Shown here one piece after another: positions 45,801 to 53,934 of a stretch of DNA of 64,000 nucleotides. The DNA is taken from NCBI RefSeq assembly GCF_017744115.1, contig NZ_JAGHQW010000009.1:62001-126000 (forward strand). The letters are read 5' to 3'. The DNA is from Salinisphaera sp. G21_0. GTDB taxonomy: Bacteria > Pseudomonadota > Gammaproteobacteria > Pseudomonadales > Endozoicomonadaceae. Positions within the stretch are counted from its first letter, which is position 1; each line of letters starts with the position of its first letter. The position numbers and the translations under genes were made by a program. Below the pieces are notes generated by a model. That model ran no database searches. It was not told the DNA's origin and saw only the letters and a program-made list of their open reading frames with translations.

Positions 45801-45933
45801 TATTTCCGGACTCTACGTGGTAATGAAAAATGGCAAACGGGAATGCTTCGAGACGTATGTTACACAGGCTATTAATAGCGTCTTGAGTAACGATTCAAAA
45901 CAATCAATGATATCGTCGACTCAGGCTAACTGA
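42871..45933 (+). CDS. EspL/OspD-like (ShET2 family) cysteine protease with ankyrin-like repeats, copy 2 (1020 aa)
   Basis: A tandem paralogue of the gene at 39388, about 90 percent identical over the first 340 residues. The candidate triad is Cys138 (PIACRHLAYAFATGKF), His229 (SSLNHLMALKIN) and Asp250 (ALYDPNDTLRVRR). The residue before Cys is Ala here and Asn in copy 1. A 6-residue insertion (DDKPEV) distinguishes the leader. The repeat part again has 14 units of 44 residues, but the unit variants follow a different order and are more diverse (for example GCGEFVKSYLDRV), so the arrays evolved separately. The C-terminus (NSVLSNDSKQSMISSTQAN) looks intact. Start ATG 42871 has no clear ribosome site. 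Protease and target are inferred from motif spacing. Confidence 0.78.
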   Translation: MYNIRQNPPRSFAGSPQKDFQSVNEEILITGFSRAINSVDQKNIPGEKKSKFANVPQHASLISHKIEQLNRQGRTYLLQVDDKPEVDKPLDSGNTPTESSTETLPVNTSGILQYVSKGDLRRFNCRANNLFDHKPIACRHLAYAFATGKFGSKDVGKFTSIDQLDKISRHSGIKMDQALDDTTADGYKIAQEGYYFDRAGLGQALYAACQQQLVDSEQNKTYLFSSLNHLMALKINWSPERPEIKLALYDPNDTLRVRRLIVSDLQTLKAIKIEHLVPDSCSIKSYYPKPSLGGCLTTTTVESRAGSSLVRILADMNSSILFLMLRNGHFSSQMVDQFMGQLNRLDPYNQKISLMAKNDQGVPGLHMALQKGHGECVRKYLDWVLASSLSDEVKQDLLMAKSDSGFPGLFVALQNGRGECVKSYLDQVMASSLSDEVKQNLLMVTSPRGYPGLFAALRNGHVECVRNYLDCVMASPFSDEFKQNLLMGKSPKGSPGLIEALRYGHDECVKCYLDRLMASSLSDEVKQELMWAKSSDGFPGLYVALRNGHVECVKSYVDRVLASSLSDEVKQYLLMAKSPKGFPGLCVALLNGHGECVKSYLDRVLASSLSDEVKQNLLRAKSGRGFPGLFVAMENGCGEFVKSYLDRVLASSLSDEVKHNLLMAKSPKGLPALFVALQNGYVECVKSYLDRVLASSLSDEVKQDLLRATSSDGVPGLFEALRNGHSECVKSYLDRVMASSLSDEVKQDLMRGKSNDGFPGLYVALQNGHVECVRTYLDCVMASPFSEKVKQDLLMAKSGDGVPGLYVALQNGHGECVKSYWDRVMASPLSDEVKLNLLMAKSSAGFPGLYAALQKGHGECVRSYWDRVMDSSFSDEVKLNLLRAKSDSGFPGLYIALQNGHGECVKSYCGRVMDSSFSDEIKLDLLMAKSGKGFTGLFKALQNGHEACVKDYMSLVMASPFSDEVKKKLLMATWGDDISGLYVVMKNGKRECFETYVTQAINSVLSNDSKQSMISSTQAN

Positions 45934-45936
45934 ACG

Positions 45937-45998
45937 ACCTTGTCCCGGATTCTGATTTGCATCAAATTATGTTATTCCGAGCCTTCTTTGGGTGGATC
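45937..45998 (+). pseudogene. Scrap of a third EspL-like copy
   Basis: ACCTTGTCCCGGATTCT then AATTATGTTATTCCGAGCCT and TCTTTGGGTGGAT aligns with 43694-43754 inside the catalytic domain of copy 2. It lies directly after the stop of copy 2 and is out of frame. It is the leftover of a third tandem copy. Confidence 0.65.
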
Positions 45999-46080
45999 GC
46001 CACTCTGCTGTCTGTTGAAGAACCTGTTGTAGAACCTGTTGAAGACTATGATGTATGCTTTGATGTAAAAATCTGTTCAT
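45999..46080 (-). pseudogene. Duplicated start of the DUF1853 gene
   Basis: The minus strand from 46080 reads MNRFLHQSIHHSLQQ, then two extra LQQV units and TAEW. The intact gene at 39239 starts MNRFSHQSIHHTLQQAVEW. DNA similarity continues about 25 bp into the 5' flank. The fragment sits between the EspL-like block and nadK, as expected if the block was inserted or duplicated at the DUF1853 start. Confidence 0.8.
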
Positions 46081-46126
46081 GACTAACGTATACTAACTCA
46101 CATTCTAAGGCGACATCACCGAGTTT

Positions 46127-47011
46127 ATGGAACACTTCAAAATTGTCGGAGTAACCGGCCGCCAGGGGCGTATTCAGGTGGAGGATACTCTAAGGCATCT
46201 GGCAGACTTTCTGCGGAAGCGGGGGGCGACCGTAGTTCTGGATGAACAGCTGGACGGTCTGTTGCCTGCTCACTCCTTTACCATGATCAGTCGTGAGCAA
46301 ATGGGGCAGCAGTGTGACCTGGTGATCGTTGTGGGTGGTGATGGCAGTATGCTGGGCGCTGCCCGCACACTGGCGCTGTACGATATTCCCGTGATCGGTA
46401 TCAACCGCGGGCGATTGGGTTTTTTGACCGATATCTCCCCGGATGAGCTGGATGACCAGCTGGCAGAAGTGCTTGAGGGACGCTACCTGGCCGAGAGTCG
46501 TTTTCTTCTTGAGGCCCGGGTCCGCCGCCAGGGCAAGGTGATTGGTCAGGGGGATGCGTTAAATGATGTGGTGCTGCATCCCGGCAAGTCGACCCGAATC
46601 ATTGAGTTTGAACTGTATATCGATGGGCAGTTCGTCTATAAGCAGCGGGCAGATGGCTTGATTATTGCCACGCCAACCGGTTCAACCGCTTACGCGCTGT
46701 CCGGCGGTGGTCCCATTATGCACCCCAGGCTGGACGCCATTGTTCTGGTGCCCATGTATCCCCACATGTTAACCAACCGCCCCCTGGTGGTGGATGGCGA
46801 TAGCGAGCTGAAACTGGTGATTCGCCATGAAAACACCATATCCCCGCAGATCAGCTGTGATGGACAGATTCATATCACCTCGGCACCGGGGGATGAAATC
46901 ACGATTCATAAGAAGTCTCAGCGTTTAAAGCTGCTGCACCCTCTGAACCATAATTTTTATGAGTCCTGTCGTTCCAAGTTGCGTTGGAACTATCAGGAAG
47001 AGCGCTGTTAA
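46127..47011 (+). CDS. nadK: NAD kinase
   Basis: A complete NAD kinase (294 residues) that makes NADP from NAD and ATP (or polyphosphate) in the cytoplasm. VIVVGGDGSMLGAAR contains the GGDGS motif (70-74). GINRGRLGFLTDI, GDALNDVVLHPGKSTR and ATPTGSTAYALSGGGPI are the other family signatures, the last being the glycine-rich substrate loop. It heads a run of five same-strand genes with short gaps (nadK, rhomboid, DUF1315, DUF2797, pepN), an order that I recall from pseudomonads. A promoter is likely in 46081-46126, where TATACT occurs. Confidence 0.96.
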   Translation: MEHFKIVGVTGRQGRIQVEDTLRHLADFLRKRGATVVLDEQLDGLLPAHSFTMISREQMGQQCDLVIVVGGDGSMLGAARTLALYDIPVIGINRGRLGFLTDISPDELDDQLAEVLEGRYLAESRFLLEARVRRQGKVIGQGDALNDVVLHPGKSTRIIEFELYIDGQFVYKQRADGLIIATPTGSTAYALSGGGPIMHPRLDAIVLVPMYPHMLTNRPLVVDGDSELKLVIRHENTISPQISCDGQIHITSAPGDEITIHKKSQRLKLLHPLNHNFYESCRSKLRWNYQEERC

Positions 47012-47032
47012 TTCAAGGACTTTTTTCACGTT

Positions 47033-47899
47033 ATGCATAGGGCATTGGAACTCCCCGGAGACATCGACCTGAGCGACCTATCCTACTTTCTCTATGCCCG
47101 GGGGATTCCCCATAAGGTCACAGAAGAGTCAGGCAAACAGGTGATCTGGACTGAGAATGAGGAAAAGTCCCGTATTGTTACCAGCCTTTACCAGCAGTGG
47201 CAGTCCGGTGATTTAAAAGTGCTGGCAGCGCCCCCCAGGGCTGGTGTGAATGCGGGTGCTTTGCTCAAGAGTATTCCCTGGCAGAGCATACCGGTCACCT
47301 TGCTGTTTATGGTGGCCTGTATGGTGGTCGCGCTGATCACCCGGGCCGGTGCCAACTGGCAGGCAATAGCCTGGTTCTCCTTTATTCCCTTCGAGGTGGC
47401 CAACGGCTATCTCTACTTTGGCAGTTTTGGCATGGGGCTCGATCAGGGGGAGTACTGGCGGCTGATCAGTCCGATCTTTCTTCATTTTGGCCTGAGCCAT
47501 CTGGCGTTCAATATGCTGGCTCTGTATATTTTTGGCAGTCGGCTGGAGACTCGTCAGGGGGGCATTCATCTACTGGCCATCATCGTTTTTACTGCGGTGA
47601 TTTCCAATGTTACCCAGTATTTCTGGGGTGGCGATGATACTATTTTTGGTGGCTTTTCCGGTGTGGTGTACGGCCTGATGGGGTATTGCATGACCCGGGA
47701 AAGGGTGGACCGGAACTGGCAGTTTGGACTCCCGCCGTTTTACTACGGCTTTATGCTGACCTGGCTGGTGGTGGGTTATACCGGCGTTCTGGGTACTATT
47801 GGCTTTGGTAATATGGCCAATGCCGCACATACCGGAGGTCTTGTTGCAGGTTGTCTGCTGGGTGCCATTGCCGGTTTACTGTTTAAAGAAAAAGATTGA
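47033..47899 (+). CDS. Rhomboid family intramembrane serine protease
   Basis: A 288-residue GlpG-type rhomboid. The N-terminal 75 residues form the cytoplasmic domain, followed by six or seven membrane segments. The dyad is Ser209 in GGFSGVVYGLMG and His266 in NAAHTGGLVAG. HLAFNMLALYIFG (with Asn160) builds the oxyanion site, and the WR motif (YWRLISPIFLH) lies in loop 1. Rhomboids cut membrane proteins within the bilayer; the substrate here is unknown. It lies 21 bp after nadK and is probably cotranscribed with it. Confidence 0.92.
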   Translation: MHRALELPGDIDLSDLSYFLYARGIPHKVTEESGKQVIWTENEEKSRIVTSLYQQWQSGDLKVLAAPPRAGVNAGALLKSIPWQSIPVTLLFMVACMVVALITRAGANWQAIAWFSFIPFEVANGYLYFGSFGMGLDQGEYWRLISPIFLHFGLSHLAFNMLALYIFGSRLETRQGGIHLLAIIVFTAVISNVTQYFWGGDDTIFGGFSGVVYGLMGYCMTRERVDRNWQFGLPPFYYGFMLTWLVVGYTGVLGTIGFGNMANAAHTGGLVAGCLLGAIAGLLFKEKD

Positions 47900-47914
47900 A
47901 AAGGATTCGATACC

Positions 47915-48184
47915 ATGCAGTTAGATGCTTTTCTGGAGAAGATGACGCCTGCTATTCATCAGGCATTGAAGTTGGCTCTGGAGCTGGGTAAGTGGCCTGA
48001 TGGCCGGGCCATGACGGAAGAAGAACGGGATGTCAGCCTGCAGGCGGTGATTGTTTATGAACACGAACACCTGCCAGAGTCAGAGCGGGTCGGCTATATG
48101 CCCGGCAAATGCAAATCCGGTGGTACATCGTCCAAAGAGGACAGCTCTGCTGAAGAGGCCACCATTCTTCGTTTCAGGAACTGA
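47915..48184 (+). CDS. DUF1315 (YeaC-like) family protein
   Basis: A small 89-residue protein: MTPAIHQALKLALELGKWPD, GRAMTEEERDVSLQAVIVYE and HEHLPESERVGYMPGKC are typical of the DUF1315/YeaC family. Function unknown. It is helical and soluble, and ends in a Ser/Gly tail. It lies 15 bp after the rhomboid gene with AAAGGA before the start. Confidence 0.88.
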   Translation: MQLDAFLEKMTPAIHQALKLALELGKWPDGRAMTEEERDVSLQAVIVYEHEHLPESERVGYMPGKCKSGGTSSKEDSSAEEATILRFRN

Positions 48185-48259
48185 ACATTCTCTCTTTATG
48201 TTGATGTCGCTCTGTTGGTTGATAACAGGGCCGTTCTTACCCTACACAAGAGTACAACT

Positions 48260-49135
48260 GTGTCCGAAAGTACCATCACCGGATCGCTCAGTAAAATGCA
48301 TTCAGACCTGTTGACCGGGACTGAAAACAGCAAGAGCCAGGTTACCTACCAACTGCCCGTTGGCGATCAATTGCTGCCATTGAATGAGCTGCTGGGACAA
48401 AAGTTGTCCATGCAGTACCAGGGGGAAATTCATTGCTGCCACTGTGGCCGGAAAACCAAAAAGAGTTTTAACCAGGGGTTCTGTTATCCCTGTTTTAAAA
48501 AGTTGCCCCAGTGTGACAGCTGCATTATGAGTCCGGAAAAGTGCCATTATCATCAGGGCACCTGCCGTGATCCCGCCTGGGGAGAAACTTTCTGTATGAC
48601 AGATCATGTCGTCTATCTGGCCAACTCATCCGGTCTGAAAGTTGGCATTACCCGGGCAACCCAGGTGCCAACCCGCTGGATTGACCAGGGTGCCACGCAG
48701 GCCATGCCATTTATTCGCGTGGCGACCCGACAGCAATCAGGGCTGCTGGAAGTGATTTTCAAGGAATTTATCAATGACCGGACCAACTGGCGGGCTATGC
48801 TGAAGGGACCCGCTGACCCTCTGGACCTGCAGGATACCGCCCGGGAACTGTTGGACATGAACAATAGTCGGATTACCGCATTGCAGGAGCAATTTGGCAT
48901 TCAGGCGATACAACCTTTGGCAGGTGTAAAGTCAGATATTGACCCGTCTGCCGTACTGAATATTGATTACCCGGTGATTGAATACCCCGCCAAAGTGACA
49001 TCCCGATCCTTTGACAAGGAGCCGCTGATTGAAGGCACGCTATTGGGTATTAAGGGACAGTATCTGATTTTTGATAATGGTGTGGTCAATATTCGTAAAC
49101 ATACCGCCTATAAGGTGAGCGTGGCTGTAAATTAA
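48260..49135 (+). CDS. DUF2797 family zinc-binding protein
   Basis: A conserved protein with a Cys-rich N-terminal part (HCCHCGRKTKKSFNQGFCYP, then CFKKLPQCDSCIMSPEKCHY) likely to bind zinc, followed by a GIY-YIG-like segment (HVVYLANSSGLKVGITRATQ, RWIDQGATQAM). No nuclease activity is established as far as I know. The GTG at 48260 (then SESTITGSLSKMH) is chosen because family members begin with a short strand before the KMH motif. The frame also opens at ATG 48215. It lies in the nadK-pepN block. Confidence 0.85.
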   Translation: MSESTITGSLSKMHSDLLTGTENSKSQVTYQLPVGDQLLPLNELLGQKLSMQYQGEIHCCHCGRKTKKSFNQGFCYPCFKKLPQCDSCIMSPEKCHYHQGTCRDPAWGETFCMTDHVVYLANSSGLKVGITRATQVPTRWIDQGATQAMPFIRVATRQQSGLLEVIFKEFINDRTNWRAMLKGPADPLDLQDTARELLDMNNSRITALQEQFGIQAIQPLAGVKSDIDPSAVLNIDYPVIEYPAKVTSRSFDKEPLIEGTLLGIKGQYLIFDNGVVNIRKHTAYKVSVAVN

Positions 49136-49184
49136 TCACAGTCCCTGTGCAAACGCTTATGAAAAAGACAACAGGATGGACAAG

Positions 49185-51842
49185 ATGAAAGACTCGCAAC
49201 CAAAAGCGATTTACCTGAAAGATTATCAGGCACCTGACTACTGGATTGATCAGACCAACCTGACCTTTGATCTGTTTGAAGACCATACGATGGTTACCTC
49301 AGTGCTGAGTATTCGTCGTAATCCTGATAATCCGTCAGCCAGCGCTGCAGAAAACGCTCCCCGGAACAAGCTTCCTGAGCTGGTACTGGTGGGGGATGAC
49401 CTTGAACTTCTTTCTCTTGAAATTGATGACCAGCCATTTCCGGACTTCGTGGAAGAGGGAGGTTTTCTCAGGATTGCCACACCCACAGAAGCGTTCACTT
49501 TAAAAACCGTCTGCCGTATCAAACCCCAGGAAAACACCTCCCTGGAAGGGCTCTATAAATCCAATGGTATGTTTTGTACCCAGTGCGAGGCAGAAGGTTT
49601 TCGCAAGATTACCTACTACCTGGACCGTCCTGATGTGATGTCCCGGTTTATCACCCGAATCACCGCCGACAAGACAGCGTATCCGGTGCTTCTCTCCAAT
49701 GGTAATGATATTGAGCGTGGCGAGCTGGACCATGGCAGGCACTTTGTCACCTGGGAAGACCCCTTCAAAAAGCCAAGCTACCTGTTTGCCCTGGTCGCGG
49801 GTAATTTGCAGTATGTGGAAGATCACTTTACCACCATGAGTGGCCGTGAGGTGACACTGAGGCTGTTTACCGAAGCGCACAATATTGACCAGTGCGATCA
49901 TGCCATGATCTCTCTGAAGAAATCCATGAAGTGGGATGAACAGGTCTATGGTCGTGAATACGATCTGGATATTTTCATGATCGTCGCCGTTGATCATTTC
50001 AATATGGGTGCCATGGAAAACAAAGGTCTGAATATCTTTAATTCAGCCTGTGTGCTGGCCAGTCCGGAAACGGCGACAGATGCCCGCTTCCAGCGGGTTG
50101 AAGCGATTGTTGCCCACGAATATTTCCACAACTGGTCCGGTAACCGGGTTACCTGCCGGGATTGGTTTCAGCTGAGTCTGAAAGAAGGGTTTACCGTGTT
50201 CCGGGATTCGGAATTTTCCGCGGATATGAACTCCCGGGGGGTAAAACGCATTGAGGATGTCAACATTCTCCGTACCGCCCAGTTTGCTGAAGATGCCGGG
50301 CCAATGGCGCATCCGGTAAGACCTGAGTCGTTTATTGAGATTTCCAATTTCTATACCGTCACCGTTTATGAAAAAGGGGCGGAAGTCGTACGGATGATTC
50401 ATGGCATTCTTGGGCCAGAGGATTTCCGCAAAGGGTCAGATCTTTACTTTGAGCGCCATGATGGTCAGGCCGTGACCTGCGAAGATTTTGTCAAAGCCAT
50501 GGAAGATGCTTCTGGCCGCGACCTGGGCCAGTTCCGCCGCTGGTACAGCCAGGCAGGTACGCCAGTACTTAAGGTCAGTGATGAATACGATGAAGAGAAC
50601 AAGCAGTACCGGCTGACCATTGAGCAATCCTGTCCTGCGACACCGGGGCAGAAAGAAAAGCTGCCATTCCATATTCCTGTGCGTATCGGCCTGCTGGACG
50701 GAGAGGGTGAGGATCTGCCGCTTAATAACGCAGGAGACACCGATCAGGTACTGGATGTTAAACAGGAAAAGGAAACATTCACCTTTGACAATATAGAAGA
50801 GCGCCCACTGCCTTCTATATTAAGAGGGTTCTCTGCGCCGGTGCGGGTCAGGTATGACTATTCCCGTGATGACCTGCTGTTCCTGATGGAAAACGACAGC
50901 GATCACTTTAACCGCTGGGATGCCAGCCAGCGTCTGGCCAGTGGTGTGATTGATGAAATGGTGGCGGCCCTGGAACAGGGCAGGGAGTGCAGCCCGGATG
51001 AAAGCCTGATCAAGGCGTTCGGGACGATTATCACCGATGAGTCGCTGGATCTGGCGGTGAAAGCCGAGATGCTGTCATTGCCATCGGAAGCGTCCCTGGC
51101 GGAACAGGCGATTGAGGTTTACCCGCAGTTTATTCATCAGGCACGCTTGACCGTCAAGAATGCGATTGCCTCTGCGCACCGTGAGTCACTGGAAACTCTG
51201 TGGCGCTCTTTAAGCATCAATAAGCCTTACCGACCTGAGGCGGAAGATATTGCTGAACGCACGCTGAAAAATATCAGTCTGTCCTATCTGACCAGTCTGG
51301 ATGATAAAGGCATGTTGGCGCTGGCGGAGCAGCAGTATCACGGCGCGTCCAATATGACCGATCGTTTTGCAGCACTGGTCAGTATCGTTAATGCTGGCTG
51401 TCAGAATCGTGAGCTGGTTGAGGAAGTGCTGGCGGATTTCCGGGAACGTTATCAGGATGATACCAATGTCATGGACCAGTGGTTGTCGGTACAGGCCGCC
51501 AGTCCATCACTGGGAACCCTGGAACATGTTCTGGCACTGATGCAGCATGAGATTTTTGATGCCACCAGTCCTAACAAGCTGCGTTCTGTGCTGGGTGGTT
51601 TTGCCGGCAATATGAAGCAGTTTCACCGTGTGGATGGCCTGGGGTATGAGTTCCTGACGGATCAGTTGCTGGATCTCGATAAGAAAAACCCGCAGATCGC
51701 TGCACGGCTGATGACGCCTTTAACCCGCTGGCGTAAATTTGAGCCTGGCTGTCGTGAACGTATGCGTAAGGCATTGGAGAGAATTAAAGCAACGCCCGGC
51801 CTTTCTTCTGATGTTTATGAAGTAGTCACCAAGAGCCTCTGA
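49185..51842 (+). CDS. pepN: Aminopeptidase N
   Basis: A full-length M1 metallo-aminopeptidase (885 residues from ATG 49185; an in-frame ATG at 49176 has its AGG directly adjacent, so the later start is preferred and matches the E. coli N-terminus). The substrate motif GAMEN (278-282 counted from 49176) and the zinc site HEYFHNWSGNRVTCRDWF with His314, His318 and Glu337 (LSLKEGFTVF) are intact. It removes N-terminal residues from peptides in the cytoplasm as part of peptide recycling. It closes the core block begun by nadK. Confidence 0.96.
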   Translation: MKDSQPKAIYLKDYQAPDYWIDQTNLTFDLFEDHTMVTSVLSIRRNPDNPSASAAENAPRNKLPELVLVGDDLELLSLEIDDQPFPDFVEEGGFLRIATPTEAFTLKTVCRIKPQENTSLEGLYKSNGMFCTQCEAEGFRKITYYLDRPDVMSRFITRITADKTAYPVLLSNGNDIERGELDHGRHFVTWEDPFKKPSYLFALVAGNLQYVEDHFTTMSGREVTLRLFTEAHNIDQCDHAMISLKKSMKWDEQVYGREYDLDIFMIVAVDHFNMGAMENKGLNIFNSACVLASPETATDARFQRVEAIVAHEYFHNWSGNRVTCRDWFQLSLKEGFTVFRDSEFSADMNSRGVKRIEDVNILRTAQFAEDAGPMAHPVRPESFIEISNFYTVTVYEKGAEVVRMIHGILGPEDFRKGSDLYFERHDGQAVTCEDFVKAMEDASGRDLGQFRRWYSQAGTPVLKVSDEYDEENKQYRLTIEQSCPATPGQKEKLPFHIPVRIGLLDGEGEDLPLNNAGDTDQVLDVKQEKETFTFDNIEERPLPSILRGFSAPVRVRYDYSRDDLLFLMENDSDHFNRWDASQRLASGVIDEMVAALEQGRECSPDESLIKAFGTIITDESLDLAVKAEMLSLPSEASLAEQAIEVYPQFIHQARLTVKNAIASAHRESLETLWRSLSINKPYRPEAEDIAERTLKNISLSYLTSLDDKGMLALAEQQYHGASNMTDRFAALVSIVNAGCQNRELVEEVLADFRERYQDDTNVMDQWLSVQAASPSLGTLEHVLALMQHEIFDATSPNKLRSVLGGFAGNMKQFHRVDGLGYEFLTDQLLDLDKKNPQIAARLMTPLTRWRKFEPGCRERMRKALERIKATPGLSSDVYEVVTKSL

Positions 51843-51971
51843 GGTTTCGATTTAAGCCGGCTTCCTGAACAAGGTGCCGGCTTCCACAAGCATTCGCCTC
51901 GTTCGTTCAGTGGCACCCACAATAGCAGTGCTGGTGCCATGACCAGATCGCATGTAAATCGATGGCAATGA

Positions 51972-52472
51972 TTAAGCCGTGCGTTTCCACACCAGCTTAT
52001 CGGCGAAATCACCATCGGTGGCGCTGAGGGTTAGCAGATCACCGTCAAACTCATACTTTCTTTCCAGAACAGTACCTATCCACTGGGGTATCAGACTGTT
52101 TTTAATATGGTGTTGTACCCTATCTCCGCTCACAGTAAATGGGCCGCAATAGGCAACATAGCCCATGGCGGAGCGGCAGAAGAGTTCTTTTAGCCGATCA
52201 AACTTCTGTTGTTTTTCAGCGGTCAATTCTGGTGCCTGGATACCTGCCGGGGGGGCGAGTTGCATACGGGCGGCAAACAGATGGCGACGATCCTGCGGTA
52301 CGGGCGGACGATCTGTTTCCATCAGGGTGGCTGATACCCAACCGTTTTCAGTGTAGATAATATGGCCTTCGGAATTACCGTCAAATGGGTAGACAACATA
52401 GCCGGATGGTTTGTGGGTAACGGACCATTCCTCAAGAGCCCAGACGCCGACAAAGTCGTTAGTGTCAGTCAT
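51972..52472 (-). CDS. Lipocalin-like domain protein (166 aa)
   Basis: Fits the bacterial lipocalin-like domain: FVGVWALEEWSVTHKPSG, VYPFDGNSEGHIIYTENGWV, YVAYCGPFTVSGDRVQHHI and LERKYEFDGDLLTLSATDG give the strand pattern of a small beta barrel. There is no signal peptide, so it is probably cytoplasmic. The ligand is unknown. Convergent with pepN; a GC-rich inverted repeat (AAGCCGGC / GCCGGCTT, 51854-51883) in the gap may stop transcription, though it lacks a T run. Confidence 0.75.
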   Translation of the reverse strand: MTDTNDFVGVWALEEWSVTHKPSGYVVYPFDGNSEGHIIYTENGWVSATLMETDRPPVPQDRRHLFAARMQLAPPAGIQAPELTAEKQQKFDRLKELFCRSAMGYVAYCGPFTVSGDRVQHHIKNSLIPQWIGTVLERKYEFDGDLLTLSATDGDFADKLVWKRTA

Positions 52473-52850
52473 TCTGTGTTCTCCTGCCGGGGGGTGTTGC
52501 CACCTTGGTGCCTTGATAGTACGAGCTGTTTGTTATTCATGACAGGTGCCTTTTTTTATCGTTTTTTATAATGTAAAACCGTTGGCTCGGCTAAAGCAGG
52601 CGTATACTAACACAAATTGCCGTTTATTATGCTCAAAAGCCGCTGGCAAAAAATAGCCTCCCTGGCACAGCTGGTCACTACCGATGGCGATACCCTGCAA
52701 TGAACACAACATGACCAGGCGGACAGATGGCTTTTTTTATCCATAATCGTTTTATTTTCAATATCTACACCCGGATAGACTTCGCTGTTCAATAATGTTT
52801 GTTTATACTCGTCTCACTAAAAACAAGAATATAAAAAGAAGGGAAGTCGT
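52473..52850. other. Intergenic region between divergent genes
   Basis: No gene seen. AT-rich DNA near the right end has a possible -10 box TATACT (52804-52809) for the YCF48-like gene, followed by the ribosome site AGAAGGGAAG before ATG 52851. No convincing -35 box. Confidence 0.4.
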
Positions 52851-53852
52851 ATGCCTGTTGCCATTCTGTCTTTCGTATTACTGTCTGTTGCAATCTTGTC
52901 AGCCGAATCGGTGTATGCCTTATCTTCAAAGCCTCCTGTTGACCGCCCGGCGGTCCAGTCCATAAAGGCAGCCAACAGTCTTCTATTGGATGTGACCCGT
53001 ACTGATGGTGGTGTAAGGCTGGTTTCAGTGGGTGAACGTGGTCACATTGTCTACTCCGATGATCACGGGGTCAGCTGGCAGCAGGCCAGTGTGCCAACCA
53101 TGCAAATGCTGACGGCGGTGCACTTTCCCTCAGAAACGATTGGCTATGCCGTCGGTCACGATGCCATAGTGCTGAAGACAGAAGATGGTGGCGAAACCTG
53201 GCAGCAGATGTATGTTGATCGTGAGGCAACAGTACCGTTGCTGGATGTATGGTTTAGCGACAGCCTTCACGGCTTTGCCGTGGGTGCGTACGGTTACATT
53301 ATTGAAACGGTAGACGGCGGCAAGAGCTGGGAATTTATCGATGGCCGTATCGCCAATGACGATGAGTTTCACTACAACGCCATTAACGACGATGGTCAGG
53401 GCAACCTGTTTCTGGCCGGTGAGGCCGGTATTCTCTTTCGCTCTTCTGACGCGGGCCAGTCCTGGGTAACTCTGGAGAGCCCGTATGAAGGTTCCTGGTT
53501 TGGTGTAAGTGGCGGGCATGGTCGTGTTCTGGTTCATGGTTTGCGGGGTAATATTTATCAGAGTGCGGACCTGGGGGAGACCTGGCAACCACTCAGCTCC
53601 GGTACCGATCAAACCCTGTTTGGTTCCACCAAACTGACCGATGGCAGTATTGCGCTGGTTGGCAATTCCGGGGCGGTACTGACCGGGTCTGGCGCGGAGC
53701 TGGCTTCAGGTACCAACAGTGGTCTGTCGGTTTCACACCGGCCGGACCGGATGACACTGAGTGCACTGGCACCGAGCAGTGATGGGTTTATTGTGGTTGT
53801 TGGCCAGGGTGGTGCCTACCGGATGACCCTGGAAGGCAGTGTGTTGGAGTAG
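52851..53852 (+). CDS. YCF48-like beta-propeller protein, exported
   Basis: Signal peptide 1-24 (VAILSFVLLSVAILSAES, cut near VYA-L). The rest consists of BNR/YCF48-type propeller blades with the motif SxDxGxSW: VYSDDHGVSWQQ, LKTEDGGETWQQ, IETVDGGKSWEF, FRSSDAGQSWVT and YQSADLGETWQP. YCF48 itself helps photosystem II assembly; bacterial relatives outside phototrophs have unknown roles and are often found beside RND/MMPL transporters, as here (82-bp gap). It may be a periplasmic partner of that transporter. Confidence 0.85.
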   Translation: MPVAILSFVLLSVAILSAESVYALSSKPPVDRPAVQSIKAANSLLLDVTRTDGGVRLVSVGERGHIVYSDDHGVSWQQASVPTMQMLTAVHFPSETIGYAVGHDAIVLKTEDGGETWQQMYVDREATVPLLDVWFSDSLHGFAVGAYGYIIETVDGGKSWEFIDGRIANDDEFHYNAINDDGQGNLFLAGEAGILFRSSDAGQSWVTLESPYEGSWFGVSGGHGRVLVHGLRGNIYQSADLGETWQPLSSGTDQTLFGSTKLTDGSIALVGNSGAVLTGSGAELASGTNSGLSVSHRPDRMTLSALAPSSDGFIVVVGQGGAYRMTLEGSVLE

Positions 53853-53934
53853 AAACAGTTTTATATTGTACGACTGTGAACGTATTTTAAGTAAGCTTTA
53901 AAAATAATAACTAAAAGATCCGGGGCAGCCAGTT

